This document shows, piece after piece, positions 50,437 through 59,454 of a stretch of 64,000 bases of DNA. Source of the DNA: an uncultured Prevotellaceae bacterium. GTDB taxonomy: Bacteria > Bacteroidota > Bacteroidia > Bacteroidales > Muribaculaceae. Below the pieces are notes generated by a model. It was not told the origin of the DNA, did no database searches, and saw only the letters and a list, made by a program, of their open reading frames with translations. How positions within the stretch are numbered: the stretch's first letter is position 1; every line of letters begins with the position of its first letter. The stretch lies in contig CAMZFV010000004.1 in assembly GCA_947306175.1 (NCBI GenBank), positions 79,101-143,100 of the forward strand, written 5' to 3'. The position numbers and the translations under genes were made by a program.

Positions 50437-52359
50437 ATGAAAAATTTCCTTACATTCGTAGCTATAGCGTCACTCACATTGATGAGCGCCGGCGCTCAAG
50501 TGGTGCGTAGTCATGATATGGCTGCGACTCATAATTCCTTGTCATTGAAGCGTGTCGATCTTCCCGCCACAGCTCAAGAGATGAAGAGAAACACGATGAT
50601 CGGGCCGGCCGAGGCGCAATCGAAGGCACCCACTATGGATAGGCCTTTTTATTATCGCCCTGCTGGTGCGTTCCATTCTCGCTTTATTGCCAAAAACGGT
50701 GCCGGCATGTTCTCCTATAGCGATTACAGTTTCATGTTGGTGAAACCATTGAGCGACTACACTTATCTAGCCGAGAACGTGGGCAATTATTACTATTTCT
50801 GGCCTTATGAAACTCCCGAAGGCATGAGTTTGGATGATAACAGGAAACACGTTGTCAGCTATGGCTTTACCGAAGGTGAACCCCCACAACTGTGTTTCGC
50901 CGATCCAAGCGATGAAAGTGGACTGATCTACTATTTCCAATATCCGACGTATTATGGTTGTTGGGGAGACAATAGCGGTATTTGGCCGTTGCGGGGTGAT
51001 GACAATCCCATCTTTGATGATGAAGAGTGTTATCAGCTGGTTGTCCCGACTGTCAATTCTGCCATGTATCTTGATGAAGACGAAGAGTTCCTGCTGAGCA
51101 GTAAGACAATGGCTGGTAATGGCACTTTTGCTACTTTGCTCACCCGTATCCATGGTGCTGAACCATACGGCACCAATAAGTATGGCTGGTGGTTTGGCAA
51201 GAATGGCGAGCATATCGATGGTATCGCCCAGGCTTTTGAAAAACCCACACATCCCTATATCCTGACAAAAGTTTTCTTGCAGACATATCTTGACTTGCAG
51301 GTGAGTGATGATGTCACAATGACCTGTAAGGTTTACAAGCTGGATCGGATTCCTGCCTATGTGCCTGGTGACTGTGCTACCTTGCCCGAGGAACCTGGTG
51401 AACTTATCCTCCAAGGAGAGGCCCTGGTAACGCCTAGCACAGCCGATGAGAAGAACGGCTTGATCGAGTTCTCCCTTTACTACTGGGACGAGGATTATCC
51501 CGATCTGATCTTCGATTACACCCCGACAATTGACTTTCCCATCTTGATCTGTATTGATGGTTACAACGATCCCGAGATGGAGAACCTGAAGGAATTCTCG
51601 GCGTTTGTTTCAACCAACTGGAATACTGATGAGGGCTATGGTGAGTTGTCATATTTGAAGTGCCCGCTCTATGAGGTCGAACTGGATGAGAACGGGGATA
51701 CCATCAAAGACGAGCGAGAGAGGCCCGTAACCAGTTTCCAGGGTCATTACTACTGGTGTGGCTTGAACAATTTCTTCTCTGGCCCACAAGAAATGAAGAC
51801 GGGACTAACGATCTTTATCGCTGCCGAAAATCCATATCTTGCTTTTAAGAACTACGTGGATTGTGGAGTGTATGAATTTGGTGACCAGGGTGGAGTAATG
51901 CTGCAGGAAATTGACAACGAGGTTGTTGAAGGCATCCAGTTCAATGCGTGGACGCCGAGTTGTGAAGGTGATTGGATATTGACGTGGAATGGTGAGGAAG
52001 AACTGCCAGAATGGCTCAATATCGACCTGGTTGACGGTATGGAAGACGGTGAATTCAACAATATCGTCACTGCCCATGTGACAGCCGAGCCTTTACCCGA
52101 AGGCATGAGGTACCGTGAGGCCGTCATCCGGTTTGAAATTCCAGGCGCCTATTTGGACTACAAGTTCATCCAAGGTACAAAAGTCTTTCCTCCTAAGCCG
52201 CCTTGTTTTCCAGGTGACGAGATTACTATCGCTTACATTAATTATATAATCGACTTGATACTCAACGGCATGTATGATTACTGCGGTGATGTTAACAGTG
52301 ACGGCGAGGTCAATATAGCTGACGTCAACGCTATTATAGACATCATTTTGTGGGAGTGA
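50437..52359 (+). CDS. Large secreted protein of unknown function with dockerin-like tail
   Basis: 640 aa. Signal peptide about 1-20 (LMSAGAQ). The body is Tyr/Trp/Asp/Glu-rich and beta-strand-like, with no enzyme motif recognised. The last 45 residues carry a dockerin-type pair: an imperfect first half (AYINYIIDLILNGMYD) and a full DVNSDGEVNIADVNAIIDIIL. It shares this tail, almost word for word, with the endonuclease I protein. Probably a cell-surface or secreted binding protein. Confidence 0.75.
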   Translation: MKNFLTFVAIASLTLMSAGAQVVRSHDMAATHNSLSLKRVDLPATAQEMKRNTMIGPAEAQSKAPTMDRPFYYRPAGAFHSRFIAKNGAGMFSYSDYSFMLVKPLSDYTYLAENVGNYYYFWPYETPEGMSLDDNRKHVVSYGFTEGEPPQLCFADPSDESGLIYYFQYPTYYGCWGDNSGIWPLRGDDNPIFDDEECYQLVVPTVNSAMYLDEDEEFLLSSKTMAGNGTFATLLTRIHGAEPYGTNKYGWWFGKNGEHIDGIAQAFEKPTHPYILTKVFLQTYLDLQVSDDVTMTCKVYKLDRIPAYVPGDCATLPEEPGELILQGEALVTPSTADEKNGLIEFSLYYWDEDYPDLIFDYTPTIDFPILICIDGYNDPEMENLKEFSAFVSTNWNTDEGYGELSYLKCPLYEVELDENGDTIKDERERPVTSFQGHYYWCGLNNFFSGPQEMKTGLTIFIAAENPYLAFKNYVDCGVYEFGDQGGVMLQEIDNEVVEGIQFNAWTPSCEGDWILTWNGEEELPEWLNIDLVDGMEDGEFNNIVTAHVTAEPLPEGMRYREAVIRFEIPGAYLDYKFIQGTKVFPPKPPCFPGDEITIAYINYIIDLILNGMYDYCGDVNSDGEVNIADVNAIIDIILWE

Positions 52360-52379
52360 TAAAGTCTTACAATAGAATT

Positions 52380-52411
52380 AATTAAGCTGGCTCACACGAG
52401 CCAGCTTAATT
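52380..52411 (+). terminator. Terminator of the 50437 gene
   Basis: ATTAAGCTGGCT / AGCCAGCTTAAT, 12-bp perfect stem (13 with flanking A-T), loop CACACG, then TGTTTAA. Confidence 0.8.
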
Positions 52412-52437
52412 GTTTAACGGCTTAGCGTAATCCACAA

Positions 52438-52450
52438 GAGTGCGGATGCC
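52438..52450 (+). repeat. GAGTGCGGATGCC word
   Basis: The same 13-mer is at 62167-62179; shorter forms are at 46846-46855 and 61887-61897. In three cases it lies in or just past a terminator hairpin. Confidence 0.6.
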
Positions 52451-52559
52451 CCTCTAAACCCTAAGCTGCGAGCACCGCGAGCATAAAAAGTCTTTGATTT
52501 GGCTTCGCCGAGCTAAAGGTTCTTGCGAGCAATGCGGGCAATCCAAAAAAATTAACGGC

Positions 52560-53012
52560 TTAGCAGTCCTCGTCCTCGGCGACTTCGCACTGGCACATCT
52601 CATGGTATTCCTGCCAGTCGGGGTCTTCCTCGGCCTCAAACGTGAGAGGCAGGGCGGGGAAGGGGGCCATCACCTCGTTGAACTTGCGCTGGAAGATGTG
52701 CAGCGAGCGGGTGTAGAACACCCAGTTTCGCTGTCCGTCACCAGTGTAAATGCCTGTCAATACTGCAACCGGGTCACGGTTAAAGCAATCGTTGAGCGCA
52801 TCGGTGACTTCTTCCATGACTTTGCTGTCGGCATAGGTGGGCAATCCCTGCCCATCTCCCTCATAGGGCCAAGTGACCTCGACCCTGTAGCGGTACACAC
52901 CAGTGGCAATGACGTTATCCATCGCACGGCGTCCCGTCACCAGAATTAAGGTGCCGTTATCACCCTCGGCTGGTGCCGTCCACCAGTCGTCACTGATTCT
53001 TAACTTAGCCAT
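52560..53012 (-). CDS. DUF695-like protein
   Basis: 150 aa, no signal peptide, rich in Trp/Tyr and acidic residues. It resembles the DUF695 family: WTAPAEGDNGTLILVTGR near the start, YRVEVTWPY and DCFNRDPVAVLTGIYTG. The function is unknown. It may be co-transcribed with the lipoprotein gene 15 nt upstream on this strand. A 12-nt repeat (TTAACGGCTTAG) overlaps its stop codon and recurs at 52414. Confidence 0.65.
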   Translation of the reverse strand: MAKLRISDDWWTAPAEGDNGTLILVTGRRAMDNVIATGVYRYRVEVTWPYEGDGQGLPTYADSKVMEEVTDALNDCFNRDPVAVLTGIYTGDGQRNWVFYTRSLHIFQRKFNEVMAPFPALPLTFEAEEDPDWQEYHEMCQCEVAEDEDC

Positions 53013-53027
53013 TGGGATAGATGATGA

Positions 53028-53489
53028 TTAAGGAAAGGAGAACTCAACCTGATCATACTTCAGGTCGCCCTGTTGACCTTGCATGCGTTTAGCAGTCACA
53101 CTGTAGGTGGCTTTTATCTGCTTCACGTCCAGATAGTCTCCCGTGCCGAATTTAGGCTTAAGCTCTTTTTCGAGATAGTTTTTGAACTTGGGCAGGAACT
53201 CCTCATACTTTTTGATGGCTTCGGCATCCTGTTTAGTGAATTCTGACGGATCTCCAGTGGAATAGTTCATGCGGATGTCATAGGCAACGCGGTTGTTCTT
53301 AATCCATTGGTCAATCTCGGTCAACACGGTCTCAGGACCTTCATACGTGAGGTTCTGGGCTGTGATGATGTAAGTGACATATATCGGGTAGTCGGGAGGC
53401 TCGGGACTGGTGTCGAACTCACAGGAGGTAATACCTGCCGACAATATAATGCCTGCCAGCAAAATCGCAAGAGTGTAGATTTTCTTCAT
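53028..53489 (-). CDS. Small lipoprotein of unknown function
   Basis: 153 aa. Signal peptide with lipobox (SAGITSC), then an acidic EFDTSPEPPDYP linker. The central part is predicted helical (KKYEEFLPKFKNYLEKEL). No family was recognised. Placed in the outer or inner membrane as a lipid-anchored protein. Start at 53489, 28 nt after its -7 element; an in-frame start at 53513 is not favoured. Confidence 0.7.
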   Translation of the reverse strand: MKKIYTLAILLAGIILSAGITSCEFDTSPEPPDYPIYVTYIITAQNLTYEGPETVLTEIDQWIKNNRVAYDIRMNYSTGDPSEFTKQDAEAIKKYEEFLPKFKNYLEKELKPKFGTGDYLDVKQIKATYSVTAKRMQGQQGDLKYDQVEFSFP

Positions 53490-53517
53490 ATGTTGTATCG
53501 GGTTATTATCCAAGCTG

Positions 53518-53525
53518 CAAAGGTA
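53518..53525 (-). promoter_or_regulatory. -7 element of the lipoprotein gene
   Basis: On the - strand TACCTTTG, 28 nt before the ATG at 53489. Confidence 0.6.
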
Positions 53526-53675
53526 ATACTATTTCCTTGAATAATGGGTAAAAATGTGCTTTTTTTATCAACAAGTTGAAGTTGTTTTTAGCTTGGGAAA
53601 GGGTGATACGCTTTAAAAACTTGTCAAAAAACATGAAAAAAAGAATAATTTTGCTTGCCGATGACTTTTTTTGAT

Positions 53676-53683
53676 TAATTTTG
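53676..53683 (+). promoter_or_regulatory. -7 element of the thioredoxin-like gene
   Basis: TAATTTTG, with TTG at 53655-53657 (18-nt spacer). A second identical TAATTTTG lies 30 nt upstream (53646-53653), so there may be tandem promoters. Confidence 0.65.
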
Positions 53684-53708
53684 CACCCCGATATTAATGA
53701 TTGCGTGA

Positions 53709-54191
53709 ATGAATAAGACATTATTGACATTAGCCATCTTGGGATTACTTGTCCTTTTCACTTCGGCCTACTATACGGCACCTGCCGATAGCCGCATTGG
53801 ATACAAGGCACCCGCGCTGGTGCTGGACAACAACAACGGATTGTCCCCCTTGCAGCAGCATCGTGATGGCAATGTGTTGCTCACATTCTGGTGTTCGACG
53901 GATGTCGAGTCAAGATTGAGCAATAAACAATATGACCGTCTGTCTCGTGCCGATAATGGTAATTTCACCCATGTCTCGGTCAATTTGGACCGCAGTAATG
54001 CGGTGTTCAAGTCTGTCGTGGAGATAGACGACCTGGATCGTACGGCTCAATTCTGCACCTCGGTCAAGGCACAGGATGCAATCATCAAGAGCTGGCGTCT
54101 GGAAGATGGTTACCACTCATTCCTGCTCAATTCTCAGGGTAAAATCATTGCCATTGACCCCGATGAGCAGACGCTTGCTCAACTCAAGTAA
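53709..54191 (+). CDS. Membrane-anchored thioredoxin-like protein lacking CXXC
   Basis: 160 aa with an uncleaved or cleaved N-terminal hydrophobic segment. VLLTFWCSTDVESR sits where AhpC/TlpA proteins have WCxxC; only the first Cys is present, so a classic disulfide redox role is unlikely. YHSFLLNSQGKIIAIDP is the usual cis-region strand. It could be a peroxidase-like or binding domain. The gene converges with the acyltransferase operon. Confidence 0.65.
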   Translation: MNKTLLTLAILGLLVLFTSAYYTAPADSRIGYKAPALVLDNNNGLSPLQQHRDGNVLLTFWCSTDVESRLSNKQYDRLSRADNGNFTHVSVNLDRSNAVFKSVVEIDDLDRTAQFCTSVKAQDAIIKSWRLEDGYHSFLLNSQGKIIAIDPDEQTLAQLK

Positions 54192-54199
54192 TCAGGTGA

Positions 54200-55180
54200 T
54201 TACACTTTTTCCTTGTTAGTTTTTTTGACTTTGAACGTCGGGTGGATGAGCCATCTGAAGAATTGTATTTTGGTCATTACCCACATGATGACTACCGCTA
54301 GGGCTGTGTAAATCAAGATAAAAGGCAAGGTGCGGGGCCAGCCGTTGTTGACAACAATCGGTATAATCAGTGAAGTGGAGACAAACATGTGATACAGATA
54401 GTAGAACATGGTGTCCTTGCCGATGGTGCGCAGCAACAGGTTGTCCCTCATTAGATTAAAGACGAGCAGCGAGACGCAGATTGAACAGATCAGGACCATG
54501 GCTTTCTCGGGCAAGCCGCTGATGCCGTAATAGTCGGCGCCGTTCATCACATTGCCGCAGTGGGGGAAGAGCCAGAAGAGGAGCGGCAGCAGCGCCACGG
54601 CCACCACTGCGTGTAGCAGGTTGTTGTGCCACAGTCGGTTGTTGAGCACCCCCTGACGGTAATAGAAACCCATCAGGAAGAACAGGTAGAAGCTCAAGGT
54701 ACGTTGCAGTGAAAGGAACAAACCCAGGTGGGTTAAGCCGCTCAATAGCGAGATGACCACAGCTAATCCCAGGTATAGCCAAGGCTTGTCCAGCAGGGCC
54801 CGTGGAGTGTAGAACAGCATGATGCGCCAGCAGATGAGGCTCAACAGATACCACAAGATGCCAAATGGGAATTCCCCCATGGCTGCCGTGAAGTGCCCTC
54901 CCATGAGGTGAACCCTCAGGCTCACCAGCAATTGGAAGATGATCAAGGTCACGAGAATGTTTCCCACGCCATGCCACATCTTCGATGCGGTCTGCTCAGC
55001 TGGATGCTTGGTCAGGTAGCCTGAGATGAGGATGAACAAGGGCATGTGAAAGATGTAGATGATTCCCATCACGGCATGGTTGACCGTGCTCACATTGTCA
55101 AGGGCGATGATGGTGTGCCCCAGAATGACAAGGATGATGAGCAGGCCCTTGATGGAATCTATTCTATTGTCTCGTGCCAT
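54200..55180 (-). CDS. Membrane acyltransferase family 3 (fucose-acetylase-like)
   Basis: 326 aa with about ten hydrophobic segments and the start RIDSIKGLLIILVILGHT, as in family 3 sugar O-acetyltransferases. It ends in a basic cytoplasmic tail (FKVKKTNKEKV). It is the last gene of the - strand operon coaW-GT2-GNAT-acyltransferase, with gaps of 16 nt or less. It probably O-acetylates a surface glycan. Confidence 0.82.
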   Translation of the reverse strand: MARDNRIDSIKGLLIILVILGHTIIALDNVSTVNHAVMGIIYIFHMPLFILISGYLTKHPAEQTASKMWHGVGNILVTLIIFQLLVSLRVHLMGGHFTAAMGEFPFGILWYLLSLICWRIMLFYTPRALLDKPWLYLGLAVVISLLSGLTHLGLFLSLQRTLSFYLFFLMGFYYRQGVLNNRLWHNNLLHAVVAVALLPLLFWLFPHCGNVMNGADYYGISGLPEKAMVLICSICVSLLVFNLMRDNLLLRTIGKDTMFYYLYHMFVSTSLIIPIVVNNGWPRTLPFILIYTALAVVIMWVMTKIQFFRWLIHPTFKVKKTNKEKV

Positions 55181-55196
55181 TGTTGATTTCTGTCGC

Positions 55197-55721
55197 TTAT
55201 AGTATCATTTGAAGTAGGGCCACATCATGATAGGTATTGCCTCGTTTTACCCAGTTCAAGATATTACCCACACGGCGGTAGCCAAAGTCCTCAAAGAGCT
55301 TGAGGCACACCTCGTTGGAAAGTTGGATAAAAACATATAACTGCCTCAGCCCCAGGTGGTCGCGGGAGTAGCATGTGAGCATTTCCAGCGCTTGACGTCC
55401 TAATCCCCGTCCACGGTAGTCATTGTGGATGAACAAGCCTAGCTCGGCGCGGTTGTTCAGCGGGTCAAAGTTGAGGTAGTCAATTGTGCCTATTGGCGTG
55501 CCGTCGCTGGCCAGGGTGATCATCAGCCGCAGCTGGCGCTGGGCATAGATGTCGCCCGTGTATCCCTCAAGGTATTGCCACAATGCCGCACGCGAATAGG
55601 GAGCAACGGTGTCGCTGACTACCCACAACGAGGTGTCGTTCTCCCAGTTGTATAGGGTGTCGAGATCGGTGGGCTCCAGTGGCCTTAGCGCTATCAGTTC
55701 GTTACTCATCAACTGTTTCAT
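55197..55721 (-). CDS. GNAT-family N-acetyltransferase
   Basis: 174 aa, RimJ/RimL-like: LRPLEPTDLDTLYNWEN at the start, the acetyl-CoA loop HNDYRGRGLGRQAL and a C-terminal VGNILNWVKRGNTYHDVALL. The target may be a protein N-terminus or a small amine. It starts 2 nt after the glycosyltransferase stop; an in-frame ATG at 55709 is an alternative start. Confidence 0.82.
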   Translation of the reverse strand: MKQLMSNELIALRPLEPTDLDTLYNWENDTSLWVVSDTVAPYSRAALWQYLEGYTGDIYAQRQLRLMITLASDGTPIGTIDYLNFDPLNNRAELGLFIHNDYRGRGLGRQALEMLTCYSRDHLGLRQLYVFIQLSNEVCLKLFEDFGYRRVGNILNWVKRGNTYHDVALLQMIL

Positions 55722-55723
55722 CG

Positions 55724-56845
55724 TTATGCCATTTTAGGTGAGATAACTATGCCGTGTCGTGCGGCGAAAATATGGTATGCAAGGCGGTTGCCGTCGCTGT
55801 GCGCCTTGATGTAATCCACTATCTGGGCATATGTGTGGCTCCCGTCATCGATGAGCACGTTGTAGTTGCCGGTAGCGGGGATTTGCGCTTGGTAATTGTT
55901 GATGCCAGCTCGTTGAGCCACTAACTGCGCCTGGTTGCTGATGATGACCCAGGGCCAGGCTTCGCTGGCGGGCTTTTCTCTGAACGGTAGCAGTCGCTTC
56001 AACAGCCGCTTGGCTATCGCCATACCGGCGCGCACGATCACACCCAGTTTGACGATGGGGTAGAAGATGATGTTGAACCGTGGGAAATGCTTGCGGTAGA
56101 AGATGAGCATAGCATCATAGAACACCCTGACGTAGCGCATCGAGTCCTTGTGAGTGCTCTCGCCCTTGTAATGCACCATCGGCGTGGGCAGCATCCAGTT
56201 CTCGTAACCTGCCTTGACGATGCGGTAACTCAGGTCGATGTCCTCGCCGTACATGAAGAAGTCCTCATCAAAGCCGCCTAACTGCTGCAACACGTTGGTG
56301 CGGCACAGCATGTAGGCACCCGATAGGATGTCGATGCACTGCGGTTCCTCGTCGCTCAGGTAACGCAGGTGGTACTTGGCGAACAGCGGCGAGCGGGGAA
56401 ACAGCTTGGAGAGACCGAATATCTTGCAGAACGACACCCATGGCGAAGGGAAGGAACGCTTGCTCTCGGGCAGGAATACGCCGTTGCCGTCCATCATGCG
56501 GGCACCGATGGCCCCGCACTTGAGGTGAGACCGCATCCAGGCGATGCCCTCTTGCAGGCAGCGTGGTGTGATGATGGTGTCAGGATTGAGGATGAGCGTG
56601 AACTCGCCTTTGGCCTGCATGATGGCCTGGTTGTTGGCGCGGGCAAAGCCGACGTTCTCCTGGTTCTCGATATAAGTGACCTGAGGGTGCCTTTCTCGTG
56701 AGAAGGCGATGCTGTCGTCGCCAGACTTGTTATCGACAACGATGACCTCGCCCGTCATGCCTTGCATGGCTTGCTCGACCGAGCGCAAAGTCTGCTCCAG
56801 CAGATACTTGACGCGGTAGTTGACGATGACAACGCTCAGTTCCAT
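55724..56845 (-). CDS. Family 2 glycosyltransferase (rhamnosyltransferase-like)
   Basis: 373 aa. SVVIVNYRVKYLLEQTLRSV, IVVDNKSGD and ILNPDTII (DXD-like) mark the GT2 fold of the WbbL type, followed by GGFDEDFFMYGEDIDLSYR, a typical acceptor-binding motif. The C-terminal 100 residues (after about 270) are unusual for the family and may be a separate domain. It begins 22 nt after coaW. Confidence 0.85.
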   Translation of the reverse strand: MELSVVIVNYRVKYLLEQTLRSVEQAMQGMTGEVIVVDNKSGDDSIAFSRERHPQVTYIENQENVGFARANNQAIMQAKGEFTLILNPDTIITPRCLQEGIAWMRSHLKCGAIGARMMDGNGVFLPESKRSFPSPWVSFCKIFGLSKLFPRSPLFAKYHLRYLSDEEPQCIDILSGAYMLCRTNVLQQLGGFDEDFFMYGEDIDLSYRIVKAGYENWMLPTPMVHYKGESTHKDSMRYVRVFYDAMLIFYRKHFPRFNIIFYPIVKLGVIVRAGMAIAKRLLKRLLPFREKPASEAWPWVIISNQAQLVAQRAGINNYQAQIPATGNYNVLIDDGSHTYAQIVDYIKAHSDGNRLAYHIFAARHGIVISPKMA

Positions 56846-56867
56846 ATTGTGATCTCTGGTGTGGGGT

Positions 56868-57710
56868 CTATCGACTGGTTAATGATGAGTTGTAATGCGA
56901 CAGCGCAGCGCCTAGGGCAGTGCAGCATTGGGCGTGCAGTGGAATGTGGAACTTGACGCCATACAGCTTCTCCATCATGGGGAAGATGAGTTGACATTCA
57001 GGCAACTGCGTGAGATTGCCAATCAGCACAAAGTCCTTGAAGCCTCCATTGACCTGTGATAAAACGGCACACGAGCCAATGGTTTCCAGCACCATGCAGA
57101 TGATGCCTTTGGCGATGTCGGGTGGGGTAGCGTTGCTGCTGGCCACCTTGCCAAACAACGATGCGGTGGCAAACATGGGCAGACCCTCGATGTCGGCCTT
57201 GGTGATGTCCTTGATGAGCAGGTTGATGTGCGAGATGTCACCTTGTGAGGCCATTTCCACGACTTCCTCGACACGGTTGGTCTTGAGCAACAGGTGTGAC
57301 AGGCCTTGCAGGGTGCCGCCACCCATCGAGATGCCGCCGATGTGACTGATGTTGTCCCCATCTACACGCACAAGCGTCGTGCCCGTGCCCATCGATACTG
57401 TAATCAATCGATCCAGGCCGCTGTCAAACTTTGCGCCTAGGCCATCGGCCAGGAACTCGTCAACATGAGCCGTCGGCAGACCATAAATGGGTGTGCTCAC
57501 CTCACTGGCGCCCACGCCGGTAAGCATGACCTGTTCAATCTCATCGAGTGAGATGTTGTTGTCGTGGATATATTTGCCGAAGGCACCGAACAGCGACGAG
57601 ATGGGGTCGCTGCCAGTGATGCGGATGGGTGACTTGATCTGGTCCTTGTTCTCGACACCCACAATCTTGGTGGTGCTGCCACCCACGTCTATGCCTATCA
57701 CTAAACCCAT
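56868..57710 (-). CDS. coaW: Type II pantothenate kinase
   Basis: 280 aa of the ASKHA fold: GIDVGGSTTKIVGV (phosphate 1), GTGTTLVRVDG and SMGGGTLQGLSHLL match the Fumble/PanK II family, with a C-terminal ALGAALS. It makes 4'-phosphopantothenate, the first step of CoA synthesis. PanK II is eukaryote- and staphylococcus-like; most Bacteroidetes are said to use type III (CoaX). It heads an operon of glycan genes, an unexpected context. An alternative is a related BadF-type activator. Confidence 0.82.
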   Translation of the reverse strand: MGLVIGIDVGGSTTKIVGVENKDQIKSPIRITGSDPISSLFGAFGKYIHDNNISLDEIEQVMLTGVGASEVSTPIYGLPTAHVDEFLADGLGAKFDSGLDRLITVSMGTGTTLVRVDGDNISHIGGISMGGGTLQGLSHLLLKTNRVEEVVEMASQGDISHINLLIKDITKADIEGLPMFATASLFGKVASSNATPPDIAKGIICMVLETIGSCAVLSQVNGGFKDFVLIGNLTQLPECQLIFPMMEKLYGVKFHIPLHAQCCTALGAALSHYNSSLTSR

Positions 57711-57783
57711 GATGATTCTTAGTATTAACTACCAATTACGCTTATCAAATTCGTGTAATTCGTAGTTTGTTTTCTGTTGTTTA

Positions 57784-58389
57784 CTAGTTGTACGATGGAT
57801 CGCTGGGCAGGTTGAGCCACAGGCGGTAACGCTCGCCGAAGCGGGTCACCGCGTCGCGCCACTGGTTGTCGTCGCCCTCGCCCATGAGCAGGTCGCGGTC
57901 TGTCTGGTCCAGGACTGCCCAGTCATGGCGCTGCAGTTCACTGGCAATCTGGTCCTTCTCCCAGCCGCTATAACCCACGATGAACTTGATTTTGCCGACG
58001 ACGGGGCCGCCCAACTCCACATAGCGCTTGATGGCCTCAAAGTCGCCTCCAAACCACACGCCGTCGCCCACATCGATGGCCCCGGGAACGATATCCGGTC
58101 CCAGCGTGTGCATGTAGAATAGCATCTGGCTTCCAACGGGGCCGCCCAGGAACAGCGGGATTTCCTCAACTGTCTCGATGTCGGGCATGATGTCGCGCAG
58201 GTTGTAGCCCGTGTAGTGGTTGATGACCACACCCATGGCGCCCTCGCCCTCGTCGGGGTCAACAATCAGGATCAGTGACCGCTTGAAAAAGAAGTCACCC
58301 ACCGTTGGCTTGGCCACCAGCAGGGAGCCGCGCCTTGGCTGAGGTTGACTGTCATTGAGGTGATATATGTCCTGATCCCATTCGTTCAT
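57784..58389 (-). CDS. YqgE/AlgH-family protein
   Basis: 201 aa, DUF179. LLVAKPTVGDFFFKRSLILIVD, GAMGVVINHYTG and FLGGPVG are the family motifs. The function is unknown (AlgH is linked to alginate regulation in Pseudomonas). The start at 58389 follows a -7 element by 6 nt, so translation may be leaderless. A longer frame to 58398 runs into the promoter. Confidence 0.9.
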   Translation of the reverse strand: MNEWDQDIYHLNDSQPQPRRGSLLVAKPTVGDFFFKRSLILIVDPDEGEGAMGVVINHYTGYNLRDIMPDIETVEEIPLFLGGPVGSQMLFYMHTLGPDIVPGAIDVGDGVWFGGDFEAIKRYVELGGPVVGKIKFIVGYSGWEKDQIASELQRHDWAVLDQTDRDLLMGEGDDNQWRDAVTRFGERYRLWLNLPSDPSYN

Positions 58390-58395
58390 CGCCCA

Positions 58396-58403
58396 CAAAA
58401 ATA
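58396..58403 (-). promoter_or_regulatory. -7 element at the yqgE start
   Basis: On the - strand TATTTTTG, ending 6 nt before the ATG. Confidence 0.55.
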
Positions 58404-58458
58404 CGGCAAAAACGTGACATTGACAATTTAATGCCCTATATTGTGCGTTTTTACCTTA

Positions 58459-58466
58459 TATTTTTG
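58459..58466 (+). promoter_or_regulatory. -7 element of the aspartokinase-thrC operon
   Basis: TATTTTTG, 71 nt before the aspartokinase ATG, divergent from yqgE. Confidence 0.6.
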
Positions 58467-58537
58467 CTTTGCACTCTAATATTTTGGCTCTTTTTCCGTT
58501 ATTAATTATAGAATAAACCGACTAAATCAAGATAGCA

Positions 58538-59428
58538 ATGAAAGTGATGAAATTTGGCGGGACTTCGGTTGGATCTGTCGAGAGCCTGCTTAACCTCAAG
58601 GATATTGTCAATGACGAACAGCGCCCCGTGATCGTGGTGGTATCGGCAATGGGTGGTTTCACCAACCAACTGTTGGCGATGTGTGAGCAAGCGCAGCAGC
58701 GCGATATCTCTTGCCTGGACACACTGGAGCTGGCTCGTAAGCGCCACCATGACGCTATCGACGGCGTGGTCATCGAGCCGATGCGTGAGCAGGTTCATGC
58801 CACCATCGACCGCTTCATCGACGAGAGCCTCAAGCCATATTACCTGGCATTGGCCACCAATCCACACATGCCCGTGGATGAGATAGAGCGTGTGTGCGAT
58901 GCTATTGTCGCCCATGGCGAAATCCTGTCGTCTGCGATTGTGACAGGAATGTTTGACGACGGTGTGCCTCACCTGTCGCTCAACTACATGCGCACAGTGC
59001 CCGACGGCGCTGGCCGTGTCCTTGATGGGGAAGAGACCGAACGTCTTGTTCGGCGGGATTTTGCCGACTTGACCGACGGCGTGCATGTGGTCCAGGGTTT
59101 TATCTCCCGTGACAAGGAAACGGGTGATGTGACCAACTTGGGGCGTGGTGGCAGCGACTACACTGCGGCCATCCTTGCGAGTCTGCTCGATGCCGAGTCT
59201 TTGGAAATATGGACCGACGTGGACGGCTTCATGACAGCCGACCCGCGCACTCACCCCGATGCCACGGTCATCCCGCAGATGACCTATGCCCAGGCACAGG
59301 AGATGTGTGATGCGGGAGCCAAGGTCATTTACCCGCCCACCATCGCCCCTGTCGCCATGAAGCACATACCCGTTTGGGTCAAGAACACCTTCAATCCTGC
59401 CGCCCCCGGAACTGTGATTGTAGACTAA
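58538..59428 (+). CDS. Aspartokinase, catalytic domain only (no ACT domains)
   Basis: 296 aa. VMKFGGTSVGS, SAMGGFTNQL, VVQGFISRD, GRGGSDYTAA and DVDGFMTADPR are the aspartate kinase motifs. It ends at NTFNPAAPGTVIVD, exactly where regulatory ACT domains begin in most aspartokinases. The stop is followed by stops in all frames and no ACT or homoserine dehydrogenase remnant. Followed by thrC. It should be insensitive to Lys/Thr feedback unless regulated by a partner chain. Truncation is real in the sequence, its cause is inference. Confidence 0.88.
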   Translation: MKVMKFGGTSVGSVESLLNLKDIVNDEQRPVIVVVSAMGGFTNQLLAMCEQAQQRDISCLDTLELARKRHHDAIDGVVIEPMREQVHATIDRFIDESLKPYYLALATNPHMPVDEIERVCDAIVAHGEILSSAIVTGMFDDGVPHLSLNYMRTVPDGAGRVLDGEETERLVRRDFADLTDGVHVVQGFISRDKETGDVTNLGRGGSDYTAAILASLLDAESLEIWTDVDGFMTADPRTHPDATVIPQMTYAQAQEMCDAGAKVIYPPTIAPVAMKHIPVWVKNTFNPAAPGTVIVD

Positions 59429-59454
59429 AGACATCAAGTGACTAATGGACACCA

